Positions 26,859 through 36,591 of a stretch of 58,999 nt of DNA are shown piece by piece. The position numbers and the translations under genes were made by a program. Positions within the stretch are counted from its first letter, which is position 1, and each line of letters opens with the position of its first letter. Under the pieces are notes generated by a model. It saw only the letters and a program-made list of their open reading frames with translations, made no database searches and was not told the DNA's origin. Source of the stretch: Tannerellaceae bacterium (GTDB lineage Bacteria > Bacteroidota > Bacteroidia > Bacteroidales > Tannerellaceae); NCBI GenBank assembly GCA_031266215.1, contig JAISBL010000028.1, positions 1 through 58,999 of the forward strand, written 5' to 3'.

Positions 26859-28016
26859 ATGAAATACTTAGACAAAAAATACTTAATAATGATCTTTGTT
26901 TTACTGGTTGCCGGGTGTCGTAATAAAGAAAAACCGCATCTTCCGATTGTCATTATAGAAAAACCAACAAAACAAGACGTAAATATATTCGGTGAATATG
27001 TAGGACGTATACGTGCGGCAAGTTATGTAGAGATACATGCCCGGGTAGAAGGCTATCTGGAAAATATGCTTTTTAAAGAAGGTAAATACGTGGTGCAAAA
27101 TGAACCTCTGTTTGCAATTAATTCAACATTATACAAAGCACGATTGGAAAAAGCAAAAGCGCAACTGAAAAAATCGGAAGCGCAGGCTGCAAAGTCAAAA
27201 CGCGACGTTGAACGCCTGACGCCCCTGTATGAGCAGCACGCTGCCAGTCGATTAGACTTAGATAATGCGATAGCAGCCCTTGACGACGCCGAAGCTAATA
27301 TCGCAATAAGCAAAGCAGAGCTGGACCAGGCGCTACTGGAATTGAATTATACGATAGTAACCTCTCCCATTTCCGGTTACATAAGCGAACGCTTCGTAGA
27401 TGTAGGCACTCTGGTCGGGCCGGGAGTAAACTCAAAACTGGCCGCTGTAGTAAAGAGTGATACGATATTAGTCGATTTTAAGATGACGGCATTAGACTAC
27501 CTGCGGGCCGAACGACGGAACGTGCGCTTTGGCGAACGCGACACGACCCGCTCGTGGCAACCTTCGGTTACCGTCACATTAGCAGATAATACTGAATATC
27601 CAATGACCGGATATGTTGACTTTGCCGACCCCATAGTTGACCCTAAGACCGGCACATTCGGGGTGCGGGCGGAATTACCCAATCCCGATCAGCGTTTATT
27701 GCCGGGGCAGTTTACACGGGTAAAGCTGTTATTAGATGTGCGCGAGCGAGCTATCGTCGTCCCACGGAAAGCCCTGTCGATAGAAGAAGGGGGGGCATTT
27801 ATCTACATAGTCAGGCACGACGGAAAAGCCGAGAAACGTTTTGTACAAATAGGGCCTGAAATAATGAATAATGTAGTGATAGAACGAGGACTGGGCGAAA
27901 ACGAACAAATCGTGACAGAGGGATACCATAAACTGACACCCGGTATGAGCGTCAACGCCATTGAATCCGGCGATGATAAGGCCCTGGATGCGTTGAGAGA
28001 GGAGAATGACATATGA
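26859..28016 (+). CDS. RND efflux periplasmic adaptor (MFP), lipoprotein
   Basis: 385-residue AcrA/MexA-like membrane fusion protein linking the inner-membrane RND pump to an outer-membrane channel. Lipobox VAGC with Cys20. Order of parts: N-terminal barrel strand and lipoyl half (EYVGRIRAASYVEIHARVEGYLE), alpha-helical hairpin about residues 95-160, second lipoyl half (TIVTSPISGYISERFVDVGT), beta-barrel and membrane-proximal domain (GVRAELPNPDQRLLPGQFTRV). The stop overlaps the pump start by four bases, so both are made together. Confidence 0.95.
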   Translation: MKYLDKKYLIMIFVLLVAGCRNKEKPHLPIVIIEKPTKQDVNIFGEYVGRIRAASYVEIHARVEGYLENMLFKEGKYVVQNEPLFAINSTLYKARLEKAKAQLKKSEAQAAKSKRDVERLTPLYEQHAASRLDLDNAIAALDDAEANIAISKAELDQALLELNYTIVTSPISGYISERFVDVGTLVGPGVNSKLAAVVKSDTILVDFKMTALDYLRAERRNVRFGERDTTRSWQPSVTVTLADNTEYPMTGYVDFADPIVDPKTGTFGVRAELPNPDQRLLPGQFTRVKLLLDVRERAIVVPRKALSIEEGGAFIYIVRHDGKAEKRFVQIGPEIMNNVVIERGLGENEQIVTEGYHKLTPGMSVNAIESGDDKALDALREENDI

Positions 28017-31000
28017 GCCCGGTGTTCTTTATCGACCGTCCGGTATTCTCAACAGTATTGTCTGTATTAATTGTTATCGTAGGAATTATCGGGTTGTTTT
28101 TATTACCGGTAGACCAGTATCCGCAGATAACGCCGCCCGTTGTACGTGTGAGCGCTACGTATCCGGGAGCCAATGCACTTACCGTTTCGCAGGCGGTAGC
28201 CACTCCGATAGAGCAGGAGCTTAACGGCACGCCCGGTATGGCCTATATGCAAAGCAGCAGTTCAAACTCAGGAGGGTTAACGTTGACGATAACCTTCGAG
28301 GTAGGCGCCAACCCTGAACTCTCGGCCGTAGAAATACAAAACAGGGTCAAATTGGCCGAATCGCGCTTACCGGCTGAGGTTGTGCAGAACGGTATCACGG
28401 TAGACCGGCAATCATCCAGCCAGCTGATGACGCTGAGCCTTATCTCCGATGATGCCCGTTTCGACGAGATATACCTGAGCAACTTTGCAACTATCAACGT
28501 TCTCGACGTGTTACGCCGTATCCCCGGAGTTGGCCGCGTATCAAATGTCGGTAGCCGTTACTACGGTATGCAGATATGGGTATACCCCGATCGCTTAGCC
28601 AATATGGGACTTACCGTACAGGACCTGCAAAAATCTCTGCAGGACCAGAACCGCGAATCGGCCGCCGGCGAGTTGGGCAAACAGCCTGTACTGGATGTAG
28701 ACGTCGCACTACCAATAACGGCGCGCGGCAGGCTGTCGACGGTGGAAGAGTTTGAAGATATTGTAGTGCGCGCCAACCATGACGGCACCATTGTCCGTTT
28801 GCGCGATGTTGCACGCGTTTCGCTGGAAGCATCTTCCTATTCTACCGAGAGCGGGCTGAATGGGCGCAATGCCGCCATTCTGAGTATTTATATGCTCCCC
28901 GGCGCTAATGCCCTGGAAGTGGCGAAGCATGTTAAGAAGAGCATGGAGGAAATCAGCCGTAACTTCCCTGAAGGATTAGAATATCTATTCCCTTTCGACA
29001 TCACCGAATACATTTCACAATCTATCCGCGAAGTATATAAAACCCTCTTTGAAGCCCTGTTGCTGGTTATACTTGTGGTATTCTTTTCGCTTCAAAACTG
29101 GCGGGCGGCGCTTATACCTACCATAGCCGTACCTATCTCACTGATCGGGACATTTGGTTTTATGCTCATAATGGGCTTCTCGCTGAATATGTTGACACTG
29201 CTCGGACTGGTACTGTCTATCGGCATTGTGGTCGACGATGCAATTGTGGTTGTCGAAAACGTCGAGCGTATTATGGAAGAAGAGAATTTGCCGGCGCGTG
29301 AAGCTACCCACAAGGCGATGAACGAGCTTGCCGGCGCATTGATCGCCACCTCGTTGGTATTGGCGGCTGTATTTGTACCCGTAAGCTTCCTGAGCGGGAT
29401 AACCGGCTTGCTGTACAGGCAATTTTCCATCACCATAGCTGTTTCGGTAATATTGTCTACCGTGGTAGCTTTGACATTAAGTCCGGCTATGTGCGCTATC
29501 ATCCTGCGCCCTTCTTCAAAAAAAAAGCATATCGTATTCCACTGGATAAACACCTGGCTTTCCGGCAGCAATCATTACTATATAAATATACTGCACCGGG
29601 CTATACGGCATCCCAGGCGTATTCTGGCAGGGTTCGGACTTTCACTTGTTTTCATTTTCATATTAAACAGGGTCATCCCATCCAGCTTCATACCCGAAGA
29701 AGACCAGGGTTTCTTTACCGTAGAACTGGAGATGCCTGAGGGCGCCACGCTGGAGCGTACACGCGCAGTAGCCGACCGGGCCATCGCTTTCCTGCAGGGC
29801 CTGCCTGCTGTGGCGTATGTGCAGAACCTTACGGGTAGCAGTCTGCGCACAGGTACGTCGCAGAGCCGGGCGACGCTGACGGTTATACTTAAACCCTGGA
29901 GGGAGCGGAAATCTTCAGACATGGGTGTAGCTAATGTAATGGAAGTCGCCGGCAGAGAATTTTACTATTATCCCGAAATAAAAGCCTACCTCAGCCGTCC
30001 TCCGGTTATACCGGGGCTTGGAGAGAGCGGCGGCATCGAGATGCAGTTGGAAGCCCGTGGCGACGCCGGATGGGAAACTCTTCGCGCGGCCACAGACACT
30101 TTCCTGCTTTATGCCTCGCAAACGCCTGAACTAAGGAGCATTTCATCAGCCATGCAACCCGAAATACCTCAGTTGTACTTTGATGTAAACCGCGACCAGG
30201 CCAAGTTTCTCGGTATACCGGTAGCCGATGTGTTTTCTACCATGAAAGCCTACCTGGGCTCCGTATACGTGAACGATTTTAATATGTTTAACCGCATATA
30301 CAGGGTATACATACAGGCCGAAGCTCCTTTCCGGGCGACCAGGGACGATATAGGCCTGTTTTTTGTCAGGGCGCAGGACGGGTCGATGATACCCCTTACA
30401 GCGCTCGGCTCTACCCGTTATGTTACAGGGCCGGGCGCTATCAAACGCTTCAATATGTTTTCTACAGCTTCAATAAGTACCGTAGCCGCTCACGGATACA
30501 GCTCAGGCGAAGCCATGACAGCCATACAGCGCATAGTACGGGAACGGTTGCCCGACAATATCGGACTGGAATGGAGCGGTCTTTCTTATCAGGAAAAGCA
30601 GGCGGAAGGACAGACAGGGTTCGTCATGGCGCTGGTCTTCCTCTTTGTATTTCTTTTCCTTGCCGCCCTGTACGAAAGCTGGCTGACGCCGGCGGCGGTT
30701 TTGCTGTCACTGCCTGTGGCGGCGCTCGGAGCTTACGCCGGGGTGTGGGTCGCGGGATTGCATAATGATATATATTTCCAGATAGGATTAGTGACGCTGA
30801 TGGGGCTGGCGGCTAAGAATGCTATCCTTATTGTAGAGTTTGCAAAAGTACAGATAGACTCAGGTACAGATGTTACGGTAGCAGCCATTAAAGCGGCGCG
30901 TATGCGTTTCCGTCCCATACTTATGACGTCGCTGGCTTTTATACTCGGGATGCTTCCAATGGTACTGGCCGGCGGGCCGGGGTCGGTATCCCGGCAAAGC

Positions 31001-32479
31001 ATAGGCACGGGCGTTTTCTTCGGCATGCTTGTAGCCATTACGATAGGTATTGTGATGGTGCCTTTTTTCTTCGTTCTGATATATAAGCTGAAGCGTAAAA
31101 TACATCCAGGTAAGCAAACCGTTGCTGTGCTAATATTCCTGCCACTGCTTATCGGCCTTGCTTCCTGCAGGATTGGTAAGGAATATGTACGCCCGGATAT
31201 GCCCCTGCCGGAGGATGTATGGGACGTAAGCGAAGATTCCGCCCGGCTCGCCGCCGTGTCGTGGCAAACCCTGTATCCCGATACGGTATTGCAACACCTT
31301 ATCTCCACAGCGCTCCTGAACAATAAAGACATGCTGGCGGCAGCCGCCCGTATAAAGGAGATGGCGGCCATTAAACGCATCTCTTTTGCCGGGTTGTTCC
31401 CCTCGGCGGATGTGCAGGCGTACGGGCAGAAAGAGGAACTTAACTATGGAGGCGACAAGCCGTCTCCCGATCCTGAGGTTGGGATAAAAGCCGTCTTTTC
31501 ATGGGAACTGGACTTCTGGGGAAATCTGCGCTGGCGAAACGAAGCGGATATAGCGGCCTATATGCAGAGCATAGAGTCGCAGGAGGCTTTGCGGCTGACA
31601 CTTATATCCGAAGTTGCCGCCGCTTATTTTGAGCTTTGTTCGTTTGACCGTGAGTTTTTCATCATTCAGCAGACACTGGATGCGCGTCGCGAAGGAGTAC
31701 GTCTGGCCCGCCTGCGTTTTGAAGGCGGACTTACGTCTGAGACGTCTTTACGGCAGGCGGAGATAGAATTAGCCCGTACCGAAACCATGATACCGGAGTT
31801 GGAGCAAAAGATCAGGCTCAAGGAAAACGACCTCTCTTTTTTGCTTGGGCAATATCCGGGAGATGTCCCGCGCGGAGCTCCGCCGGGTTCGCTGCACATG
31901 CCTGGCGAGTTACCTGCCGGACTGCCCTCGTCCCTGCTTGAACGGCGTCCTGATGTGCGCCTTGCCGGGCAACGGCTTCGTGAAGCCAATGCCCGCGTGG
32001 GTATAGCGCAGACCGACATGTTCCCTAAGATCAGACTTACCGGTAACCTTGGATACGAAAGTTCCGAACTCGGCAACTTACTTAAAAGCCCTGCATGGTT
32101 TGCTGCAGGCAACCTGCTTGCTCCGCTTTTTGATATGGGGAAGAATTACGCCCGGCTGAAGGCGGGGCGCGCCGCCTGCGAACAGGCCCTGTATGCGTAT
32201 CAGAAAGGGGCGCTTAACGCTTTCAGGGAGGTAAGCAGCGCCATAATAAAACTCAATAAGGTGAAGGAAGTGAGGCGTTCGCTGGCGCGTCTTGAAACGT
32301 CGGCGCAGAGTCACTCGCAATTGGCATACCTGCAATATATCAACGGGATAACCAACTATATTGATGTGCTCGACGCTCAACGCGGCCACCTGGACGCACA
32401 GATAAATCTAAATCATGCCATACTAAACGAGTACCTCTCTTTAATAGACCTCTACAAAGCTATGGGAGGAGGATATTAG
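28013..32479 (+). CDS. HAE1-type RND efflux pump fused in frame to an OprM/NodT-type outer-membrane factor
   Basis: One frame of 1488 codons. Residues 1 to about 1035 are a complete AcrB-like RND pump: 12 helices, the proton-relay Asp pair in GIVVDDAIVVVENVERI, and periplasmic domains, ending VPFFFVLIYKLKRK. Without a stop the frame continues KQTVAVLIFLPLLIGLASC, a lipoprotein signal with Cys1052, then a full outer-membrane factor of about 435 residues (GKEYVRPDMPLPEDVW, SWELDFWGNLRWRNEA, LLERRPDVRLAGQRL, GITNYIDVLDAQRGHLDAQ). Normally these are two genes. Possible outcomes: a true fusion, cleavage by signal peptidase II at Cys1052, or an internal non-ATG start (for example GTG in the signal). 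Exports drugs or other amphiphiles. Confidence 0.9.
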   Translation: MSPVFFIDRPVFSTVLSVLIVIVGIIGLFLLPVDQYPQITPPVVRVSATYPGANALTVSQAVATPIEQELNGTPGMAYMQSSSSNSGGLTLTITFEVGANPELSAVEIQNRVKLAESRLPAEVVQNGITVDRQSSSQLMTLSLISDDARFDEIYLSNFATINVLDVLRRIPGVGRVSNVGSRYYGMQIWVYPDRLANMGLTVQDLQKSLQDQNRESAAGELGKQPVLDVDVALPITARGRLSTVEEFEDIVVRANHDGTIVRLRDVARVSLEASSYSTESGLNGRNAAILSIYMLPGANALEVAKHVKKSMEEISRNFPEGLEYLFPFDITEYISQSIREVYKTLFEALLLVILVVFFSLQNWRAALIPTIAVPISLIGTFGFMLIMGFSLNMLTLLGLVLSIGIVVDDAIVVVENVERIMEEENLPAREATHKAMNELAGALIATSLVLAAVFVPVSFLSGITGLLYRQFSITIAVSVILSTVVALTLSPAMCAIILRPSSKKKHIVFHWINTWLSGSNHYYINILHRAIRHPRRILAGFGLSLVFIFILNRVIPSSFIPEEDQGFFTVELEMPEGATLERTRAVADRAIAFLQGLPAVAYVQNLTGSSLRTGTSQSRATLTVILKPWRERKSSDMGVANVMEVAGREFYYYPEIKAYLSRPPVIPGLGESGGIEMQLEARGDAGWETLRAATDTFLLYASQTPELRSISSAMQPEIPQLYFDVNRDQAKFLGIPVADVFSTMKAYLGSVYVNDFNMFNRIYRVYIQAEAPFRATRDDIGLFFVRAQDGSMIPLTALGSTRYVTGPGAIKRFNMFSTASISTVAAHGYSSGEAMTAIQRIVRERLPDNIGLEWSGLSYQEKQAEGQTGFVMALVFLFVFLFLAALYESWLTPAAVLLSLPVAALGAYAGVWVAGLHNDIYFQIGLVTLMGLAAKNAILIVEFAKVQIDSGTDVTVAAIKAARMRFRPILMTSLAFILGMLPMVLAGGPGSVSRQSIGTGVFFGMLVAITIGIVMVPFFFVLIYKLKRKIHPGKQTVAVLIFLPLLIGLASCRIGKEYVRPDMPLPEDVWDVSEDSARLAAVSWQTLYPDTVLQHLISTALLNNKDMLAAAARIKEMAAIKRISFAGLFPSADVQAYGQKEELNYGGDKPSPDPEVGIKAVFSWELDFWGNLRWRNEADIAAYMQSIESQEALRLTLISEVAAAYFELCSFDREFFIIQQTLDARREGVRLARLRFEGGLTSETSLRQAEIELARTETMIPELEQKIRLKENDLSFLLGQYPGDVPRGAPPGSLHMPGELPAGLPSSLLERRPDVRLAGQRLREANARVGIAQTDMFPKIRLTGNLGYESSELGNLLKSPAWFAAGNLLAPLFDMGKNYARLKAGRAACEQALYAYQKGALNAFREVSSAIIKLNKVKEVRRSLARLETSAQSHSQLAYLQYINGITNYIDVLDAQRGHLDAQINLNHAILNEYLSLIDLYKAMGGGY

Positions 32480-32626
32480 CCGGCCCGGGGCGGATGCAAT
32501 AAATTCCCTGCGCAGACTGATCTTCTCCATCGTGAAGTGTATAATTTTCATTGAGAGGCGCTTACTTCCCTGTGCGAAGCGCTTATGTTTAATGCCGGAT
32601 ACATATAAACCACTATACAGTTGGAA

Positions 32627-32990
32627 TTTTTTACGTATGGGCCGGAAGTTATCACGTATGTGGTGAAAACTGTCACGGGGGAAATAAAAACTATCGCATA
32701 CGTGATAAAAATCATCATTTCGGAAATAAAAGCTATATCGTAGGAGATAGAACTTATCTCGTAGGAGATAGAACCTATATCGTAGGAGATAGAGTTTATA
32801 TCGTAGGAGATAGAATCTATATCTTAGGAGATAGAACCTATATCGTAGGAAATAGAATCTATCTCGTAGGATATATATTCTATCTCGTAGGAAATAGAAT
32901 CTATTTCGTAGGAGATAGAGTCTATATCGTAGGAAATAGAACCTATATCGTAGGAGATAAAGTCTATATCGTAGGATATAAAATAAAATA
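32627..32990. repeat. Hairpin array: about 17 units of 21 bp
   Basis: From 32740 to 32971 GTAGGA (one TTAGGA) recurs every 21 bp without slip, 12 times. The best unit is CTATCTC-GTAG-GAGATAG, a 7-bp stem with a 4-nt loop. Before 32732 at least four more 21-bp units continue in degenerate form with other stems, such as CTATCGC-ATAC-GTGATA and ATTTC-G-GAAAT. Placed about 150 bp after the efflux fusion stop. The minus-strand ORF at 32824-33054 (repeated ISYDIDS) is only a translation of the repeat. Not CRISPR, since there are no spacers. Confidence 0.93.
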
Positions 32991-32999
32991 ATTGTGAAA

Positions 33000-33471
33000 T
33001 ATAAAAGGATTGTTTTGTGTTTTTTTGGTATTTGTCCGTGAAAACATCCAACACTAAAGTGTCTTATTAATCAACATACAGGTATATAAGTATCTCGGAA
33101 ACAATTGTATCCGGCTCCGGTAAATGGAACTGAAGTACAGGTGAAAAATTAAGTTGCACAGATAATCTTATTTACACACGTTATGAATCGCATTCTGAAC
33201 GGACAGTACCCGGAGACATGGCCGGTCTGCCGACAGACAATCGCATCCGGCTACAGGCGCTGATATGCAGGTGCCGGACGACAGAAGCATCGAAGGCTGA
33301 CAGACAACTGCCGTAACATACCGCTTAAATCCGCATCCGTCCTGCGCCTCATCCGGGTAAAACAAAGAAAAAACAGGACCTTTGCACAATTTAGCGGATA
33401 GGTGTCGCGTATTTTTTATTAATTGCGAAGATATTCGTACGACACATAGCAAATTGATAATTTTGAAAAGT
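33000..33471. other. Intergenic, no gene seen
   Basis: About 470 bp between the 21-bp array and the DJ-1/PfpI gene. AT-rich at first, then mixed. The frame of the next gene stays open upstream to 33382, but that extension has no family similarity. Nothing else recognisable. Confidence 0.5.
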
Positions 33472-34059
33472 ATGCAAAATAAGAAAGTATTAGTGTTTTT
33501 GGCAAAGGCGTTCGAGACTATGGAATTTTGTGCTTTTATAGATGTCCTTGGTTGGGCCAGGGTTGATTATGGACATAATTTGTTCGTTGATACCTGTGGT
33601 TTTACTGAAAAAGTCATAAGCACTTTTAATGTACCTGTAATAGTAGATAAAACCATTGGAGAAATAAACGTTGACGAATATGACGCCCTGGCAATACCCG
33701 GCGGATTTGGGGAATTTGGTTTTTATGAAGAAGCATATGACGAAAGGTTCTTAAAATTAATCAGGGAATTTAATGCAAAAGGTAAAATTATTGCGACAAT
33801 TTGTTCCGGTGCATTCCCGTTGGGAAAAAGCGGAGTTCTTAAGGATCGGAAAGCTACTACTTACCACTTAAAAAACGGCTATTGGCAAAAAAAGCTGAAA
33901 GAATTTGGAGTGAATGTTGTGAACGAACCAATAGTAGTTGATGGTAATATTATTACGTCTTATTGTCCGGAGACAGCTCCGGATGTCGCATTTGAATTAT
34001 TAAAAATGCTGACCTCAGAAGAAGAAATGTCAGTAATAAAAGAAGCTATGGGATTTTAA
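33472..34059 (+). CDS. DJ-1/PfpI family protein
   Basis: 195 aa, class I glutamine-amidotransferase-like fold. The nucleophile-elbow Cys111 is in ATICSGAFPLGKSG, the conserved Glu is near residue 18 (ETMEFCAF), and ALAIPGGFGEFGF forms the second conserved loop. Family members are proteases, deglycases, isonitrile hydratases or chaperones; which one applies cannot be told. Start set at ATG 33472 (MQNKKVLVFL). Its base composition is clearly more AT-rich than the efflux genes before it, so it may have a different history. Stands alone. Confidence 0.88.
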   Translation: MQNKKVLVFLAKAFETMEFCAFIDVLGWARVDYGHNLFVDTCGFTEKVISTFNVPVIVDKTIGEINVDEYDALAIPGGFGEFGFYEEAYDERFLKLIREFNAKGKIIATICSGAFPLGKSGVLKDRKATTYHLKNGYWQKKLKEFGVNVVNEPIVVDGNIITSYCPETAPDVAFELLKMLTSEEEMSVIKEAMGF

Positions 34060-34169
34060 GACTCTCACTACTATAACAGACGCCAGGCCCTGAATGTTCA
34101 AAAAGAAGTAATTGCATCAAATTTGTATGTTTTTTTGATGAAAATGCAGGGGATACATACATATTTTAC

Positions 34170-34177
34170 TATCTTTG
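34170..34177 (+). promoter_or_regulatory. Bacteroidota -7 element (TATCTTTG)
   Basis: TATCTTTG matches TAnnTTTG in the gap before the C1q-like gene. If used, the mRNA leader is about 130-170 nt long depending on the start codon. Confidence 0.4.
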
Positions 34178-34350
34178 CGACACATAGCTATGAGAATATG
34201 TAAGAAAACTATTAGAAAAGGGAAATTTCCCCAATATTTGACCGCATTGCAACTTATTGTATATGCATATAATATTTAATTGACAGAATGCTAAAAACGA
34301 AGAAAATGACTGAAATTATGAATGAAAAATTAACTCAAAACCGAAATTGC

Positions 34351-35538
34351 ATGCGGAATATAAATATATTCCTGGTAGTTTTCAGTTTATTTTTTGCAGG
34401 TTACGGGCTTCACGCCCAGGTAACGATTGGCAGTTATGTGCCACCCAAAGAAGGCGCTATGCTCGACCTGAACGAGAATGTCTCCGACGCATCCAATCAG
34501 CAGGTAAACTCTACCAAAGGTCTTTTGTTTCCGAGGGTCAGACTGGAAACTATGAATTCGCTGTCGCCGACTATTCCGGGCTATACGGCCGGTACCACGG
34601 ATTTGACCCATGCAGGATTAACGGTGTATAATGTAAATACGGCTTCTCCCTTTGTGGAAGGCATATATACATGGAACGGGAAGGAATGGATTTATATCAT
34701 TGATGGCGCCGGTACATGGAAGACCGGGGGTAATACAGGTACGAATGCTGCCGTAAACTACTTAGGGACTTCCGATAATCAGCCTTTGATCCTAAAGACG
34801 AATAATAAAGAAGGATTACGCATTTCCGCCAGCGGAAATATCGGTATAAATACCCCTGATCCGAATACACCTCTTGATGTAAACGGGGAATTGACCGTCA
34901 GGGACGTCAAAGAATTAAATCTTGTACACGGTAACCTGGCCAGGCAACTCTATATAAACACCAACACCGGCCTGGTGGGCCTGCAGCCCGCCGGAGAACA
35001 AGCGGTGTCGCCTATATTCTTTGCCTCCACAGACAGAACGGTACTTGAATGCCCCAAAAACAGTAGCATTCTGTCTAAGTTTAACAACTGCGAAAATATG
35101 GTATTAGCCCCTGTCAATGAAGACATAGTGCTTAACAACATCAAGGTTACATTCAATCCGGGAAAGAATGCCTTCAGAATCGGAGAAAGCGGGACTTATC
35201 AGATCGCAGGGGCTTTAAATTTTTTCTTTGCAACCCCGGGAGAAGCAAACAGAGTCTATATAAATACCCGAATGGAAAAAAGTACAGATGGGGGAAACTC
35301 CTGGAATTCGATTACCGGAATCCGGCCTATTTTTATTATTGATTGGTATTCAGGTCAATACACATCCGTAAATTTACCCATTACGGTTCAGCCATTGCAG
35401 GAAGGAGACCTTATCAGGATTGTTTTTAACAGGACAAAAGCCGGTGGTACCATGCTGCAGGGAAGCAGCGTAACAGAACTCAAAGTTGCGCTCGGCTATT
35501 CTACCCCGGCTTATACCGTTTCACTGACCAGATTGTAG
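34351..35538 (+). CDS. Secreted protein with C1q/TNF-like C-terminal domain
   Basis: Probable surface or extracellular protein, 395 aa from ATG 34351 (MRNINIFLVVFSLFF..HAQ is a signal peptide); upstream in-frame ATGs at 34318 and 34288 are possible. Residues 25-120 have the pattern of Bacteroidota secreted proteins associated with FISUMP domains: GAMLDLNEN, KGLLFPRVRL, AGLTVYNV, GIYTWNGKEW. The middle contains short repeats (LRISASGNIGINTPDPNTPLD). The C-terminal part (from about residue 240) resembles a jelly roll of C1q type: FRIGESGTYQIAGALNFFF, then VQPLQEGDLIRIVF. Function unknown; perhaps adhesion. A truncated FISUMP gene lies 1 kb downstream. Confidence 0.7.
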   Translation: MRNINIFLVVFSLFFAGYGLHAQVTIGSYVPPKEGAMLDLNENVSDASNQQVNSTKGLLFPRVRLETMNSLSPTIPGYTAGTTDLTHAGLTVYNVNTASPFVEGIYTWNGKEWIYIIDGAGTWKTGGNTGTNAAVNYLGTSDNQPLILKTNNKEGLRISASGNIGINTPDPNTPLDVNGELTVRDVKELNLVHGNLARQLYINTNTGLVGLQPAGEQAVSPIFFASTDRTVLECPKNSSILSKFNNCENMVLAPVNEDIVLNNIKVTFNPGKNAFRIGESGTYQIAGALNFFFATPGEANRVYINTRMEKSTDGGNSWNSITGIRPIFIIDWYSGQYTSVNLPITVQPLQEGDLIRIVFNRTKAGGTMLQGSSVTELKVALGYSTPAYTVSLTRL

Positions 35539-36090
35539 GCCTCTGTCCGTTGTTGCTATGGCTTACCCGGAGCGCTCTGCCGCCGCCGGGGGTATCCCAT
35601 ATAAAGACGCCTGTAAGGAATTTTTCCTTCCGGTCATTCACCCAATAATTCTTTTTGAGTATGAACTCAAAAATACATCACTCAAAAACTTATTGAAAGA
35701 TGATTGGTCGCAGACAGAGGGTATCGTGGACAAAAACGGCCGGGAAATACTCAGGCGATGATTCCCGGTGTTCCGGTAAAAAGCGACACTCAGGGGGACG
35801 CCTGTTCGGGGTAACGTTCATCAGCCACAACATCTGCCCCGTCCTGAATGGTTCCGCGCCGGGCAGGGAGTTTTCGACCAACGCCCCCGGCGCACGGTTG
35901 TTCGCTGATTTTTCGACGGCAGGCTTCTGCTACTTTTACGCGTATGAAAGAGGATGCCACGAACAACGGACAGACCAAACCCGGTTACAATCTTCAAATT
36001 ATTCCCTGACACTACCTATACACTGATAAAAACTATTCCATATTATTAGGTGTAACAACAGAGAAAGTACTACCTGAATAATTTTCTAAG
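35539..36090. other. Intergenic remnant DNA, no gene supported
   Basis: About 550 bp between the C1q-like gene and element copy B. Short ORFs on both strands (35558-35761, 35700-36026 and minus-strand readings) have no domain I can recognise, and none has a convincing start. It may contain the decayed 5' part of the FISUMP gene, but I cannot show that. Confidence 0.4.
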
Positions 36091-36402
36091 AACTTTTATG
36101 TAACTTAATTCAACCGGCTGCTTTAGCATTCTTGCAGGCGACAGCCCTCCTGTTACTTTGATATGGCTGCATTGGCTATATTGGGGGACTGCGAAGTAGT
36201 TCAACCGCACCGTCTCTGCTCCGGGCGAAAGTTGAACTGCCCTGCAGTTCCCGGATTTGTGATGCCGTATTCCGTGCTGCGCCCTGAAGGCGCAGGGTTA
36301 TCATCTCAGGCGCCTTCCGGCGTCGGTAGCGCATCTGTAAGTCCGCAGGCCTGTGTATGTTGTCAACCATGCCGGCAGCGTATCGGTAAGGTCGTAGGCC
36401 TT
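36091..36402 (-). repeat. Dispersed hairpin-rich element, copy B (inverted)
   Basis: Reverse complement of this segment is nearly identical to copy A (12307-12673) from AAGGCC to ACATAAAAGTT. It lacks about 50 bp that are present in A. Internal hairpins are kept, among them GAACTGC-AGG-GCAGTTC. The flanks differ from those of A, so these approximate the element ends. The ORF 36163-36414 is the translation of the element and shares its peptide (AILGDCEVVQPHRLC) with the ORF in copy A only because the DNA is repeated. Confidence 0.88.
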
Positions 36403-36480
36403 GAATGTCGATAACGCTCAGGGAACGCGGCTCCTCCGGTAATGTGACACTGATTACCCCGGTAAGGGCTTTCGGTGCGT

Positions 36481-36585
36481 GCCGACGCCGTAAGCGTCCA
36501 ATATGCGTAACCTCGTGCAAGCCCTTCAGGGCGCAGCTCGGGGTATAGGCAGCACCCCACCTGCAGAACTGCGAAGCTGTTCAAC
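36481..36585 (+). repeat. Dispersed element, partial copy C
   Basis: GCCGACGCCG, then GTGCAAGCCCTTCAGGGCGC, then GCAGAACTGCGAAGCTGTTC align with the middle of copy A in the same orientation. It is more diverged than B. It directly adjoins the truncated FISUMP reading frame and forms, with copy B, an inverted pair separated by about 80 bp. Confidence 0.75.
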
Positions 36586-36591
36586 AGGGGT

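Noticed and set aside
32824-33054. Ser/Tyr/Asp repeat protein on the minus strand
   Set aside because: The 21-bp unit is seven codons long, so any frame stays open; there is no promoter or conserved start.
35558-35761. 67-aa ORF after the C1q-like gene
   Set aside because: No conserved motif, no start signal, and the surrounding DNA looks like remnants.
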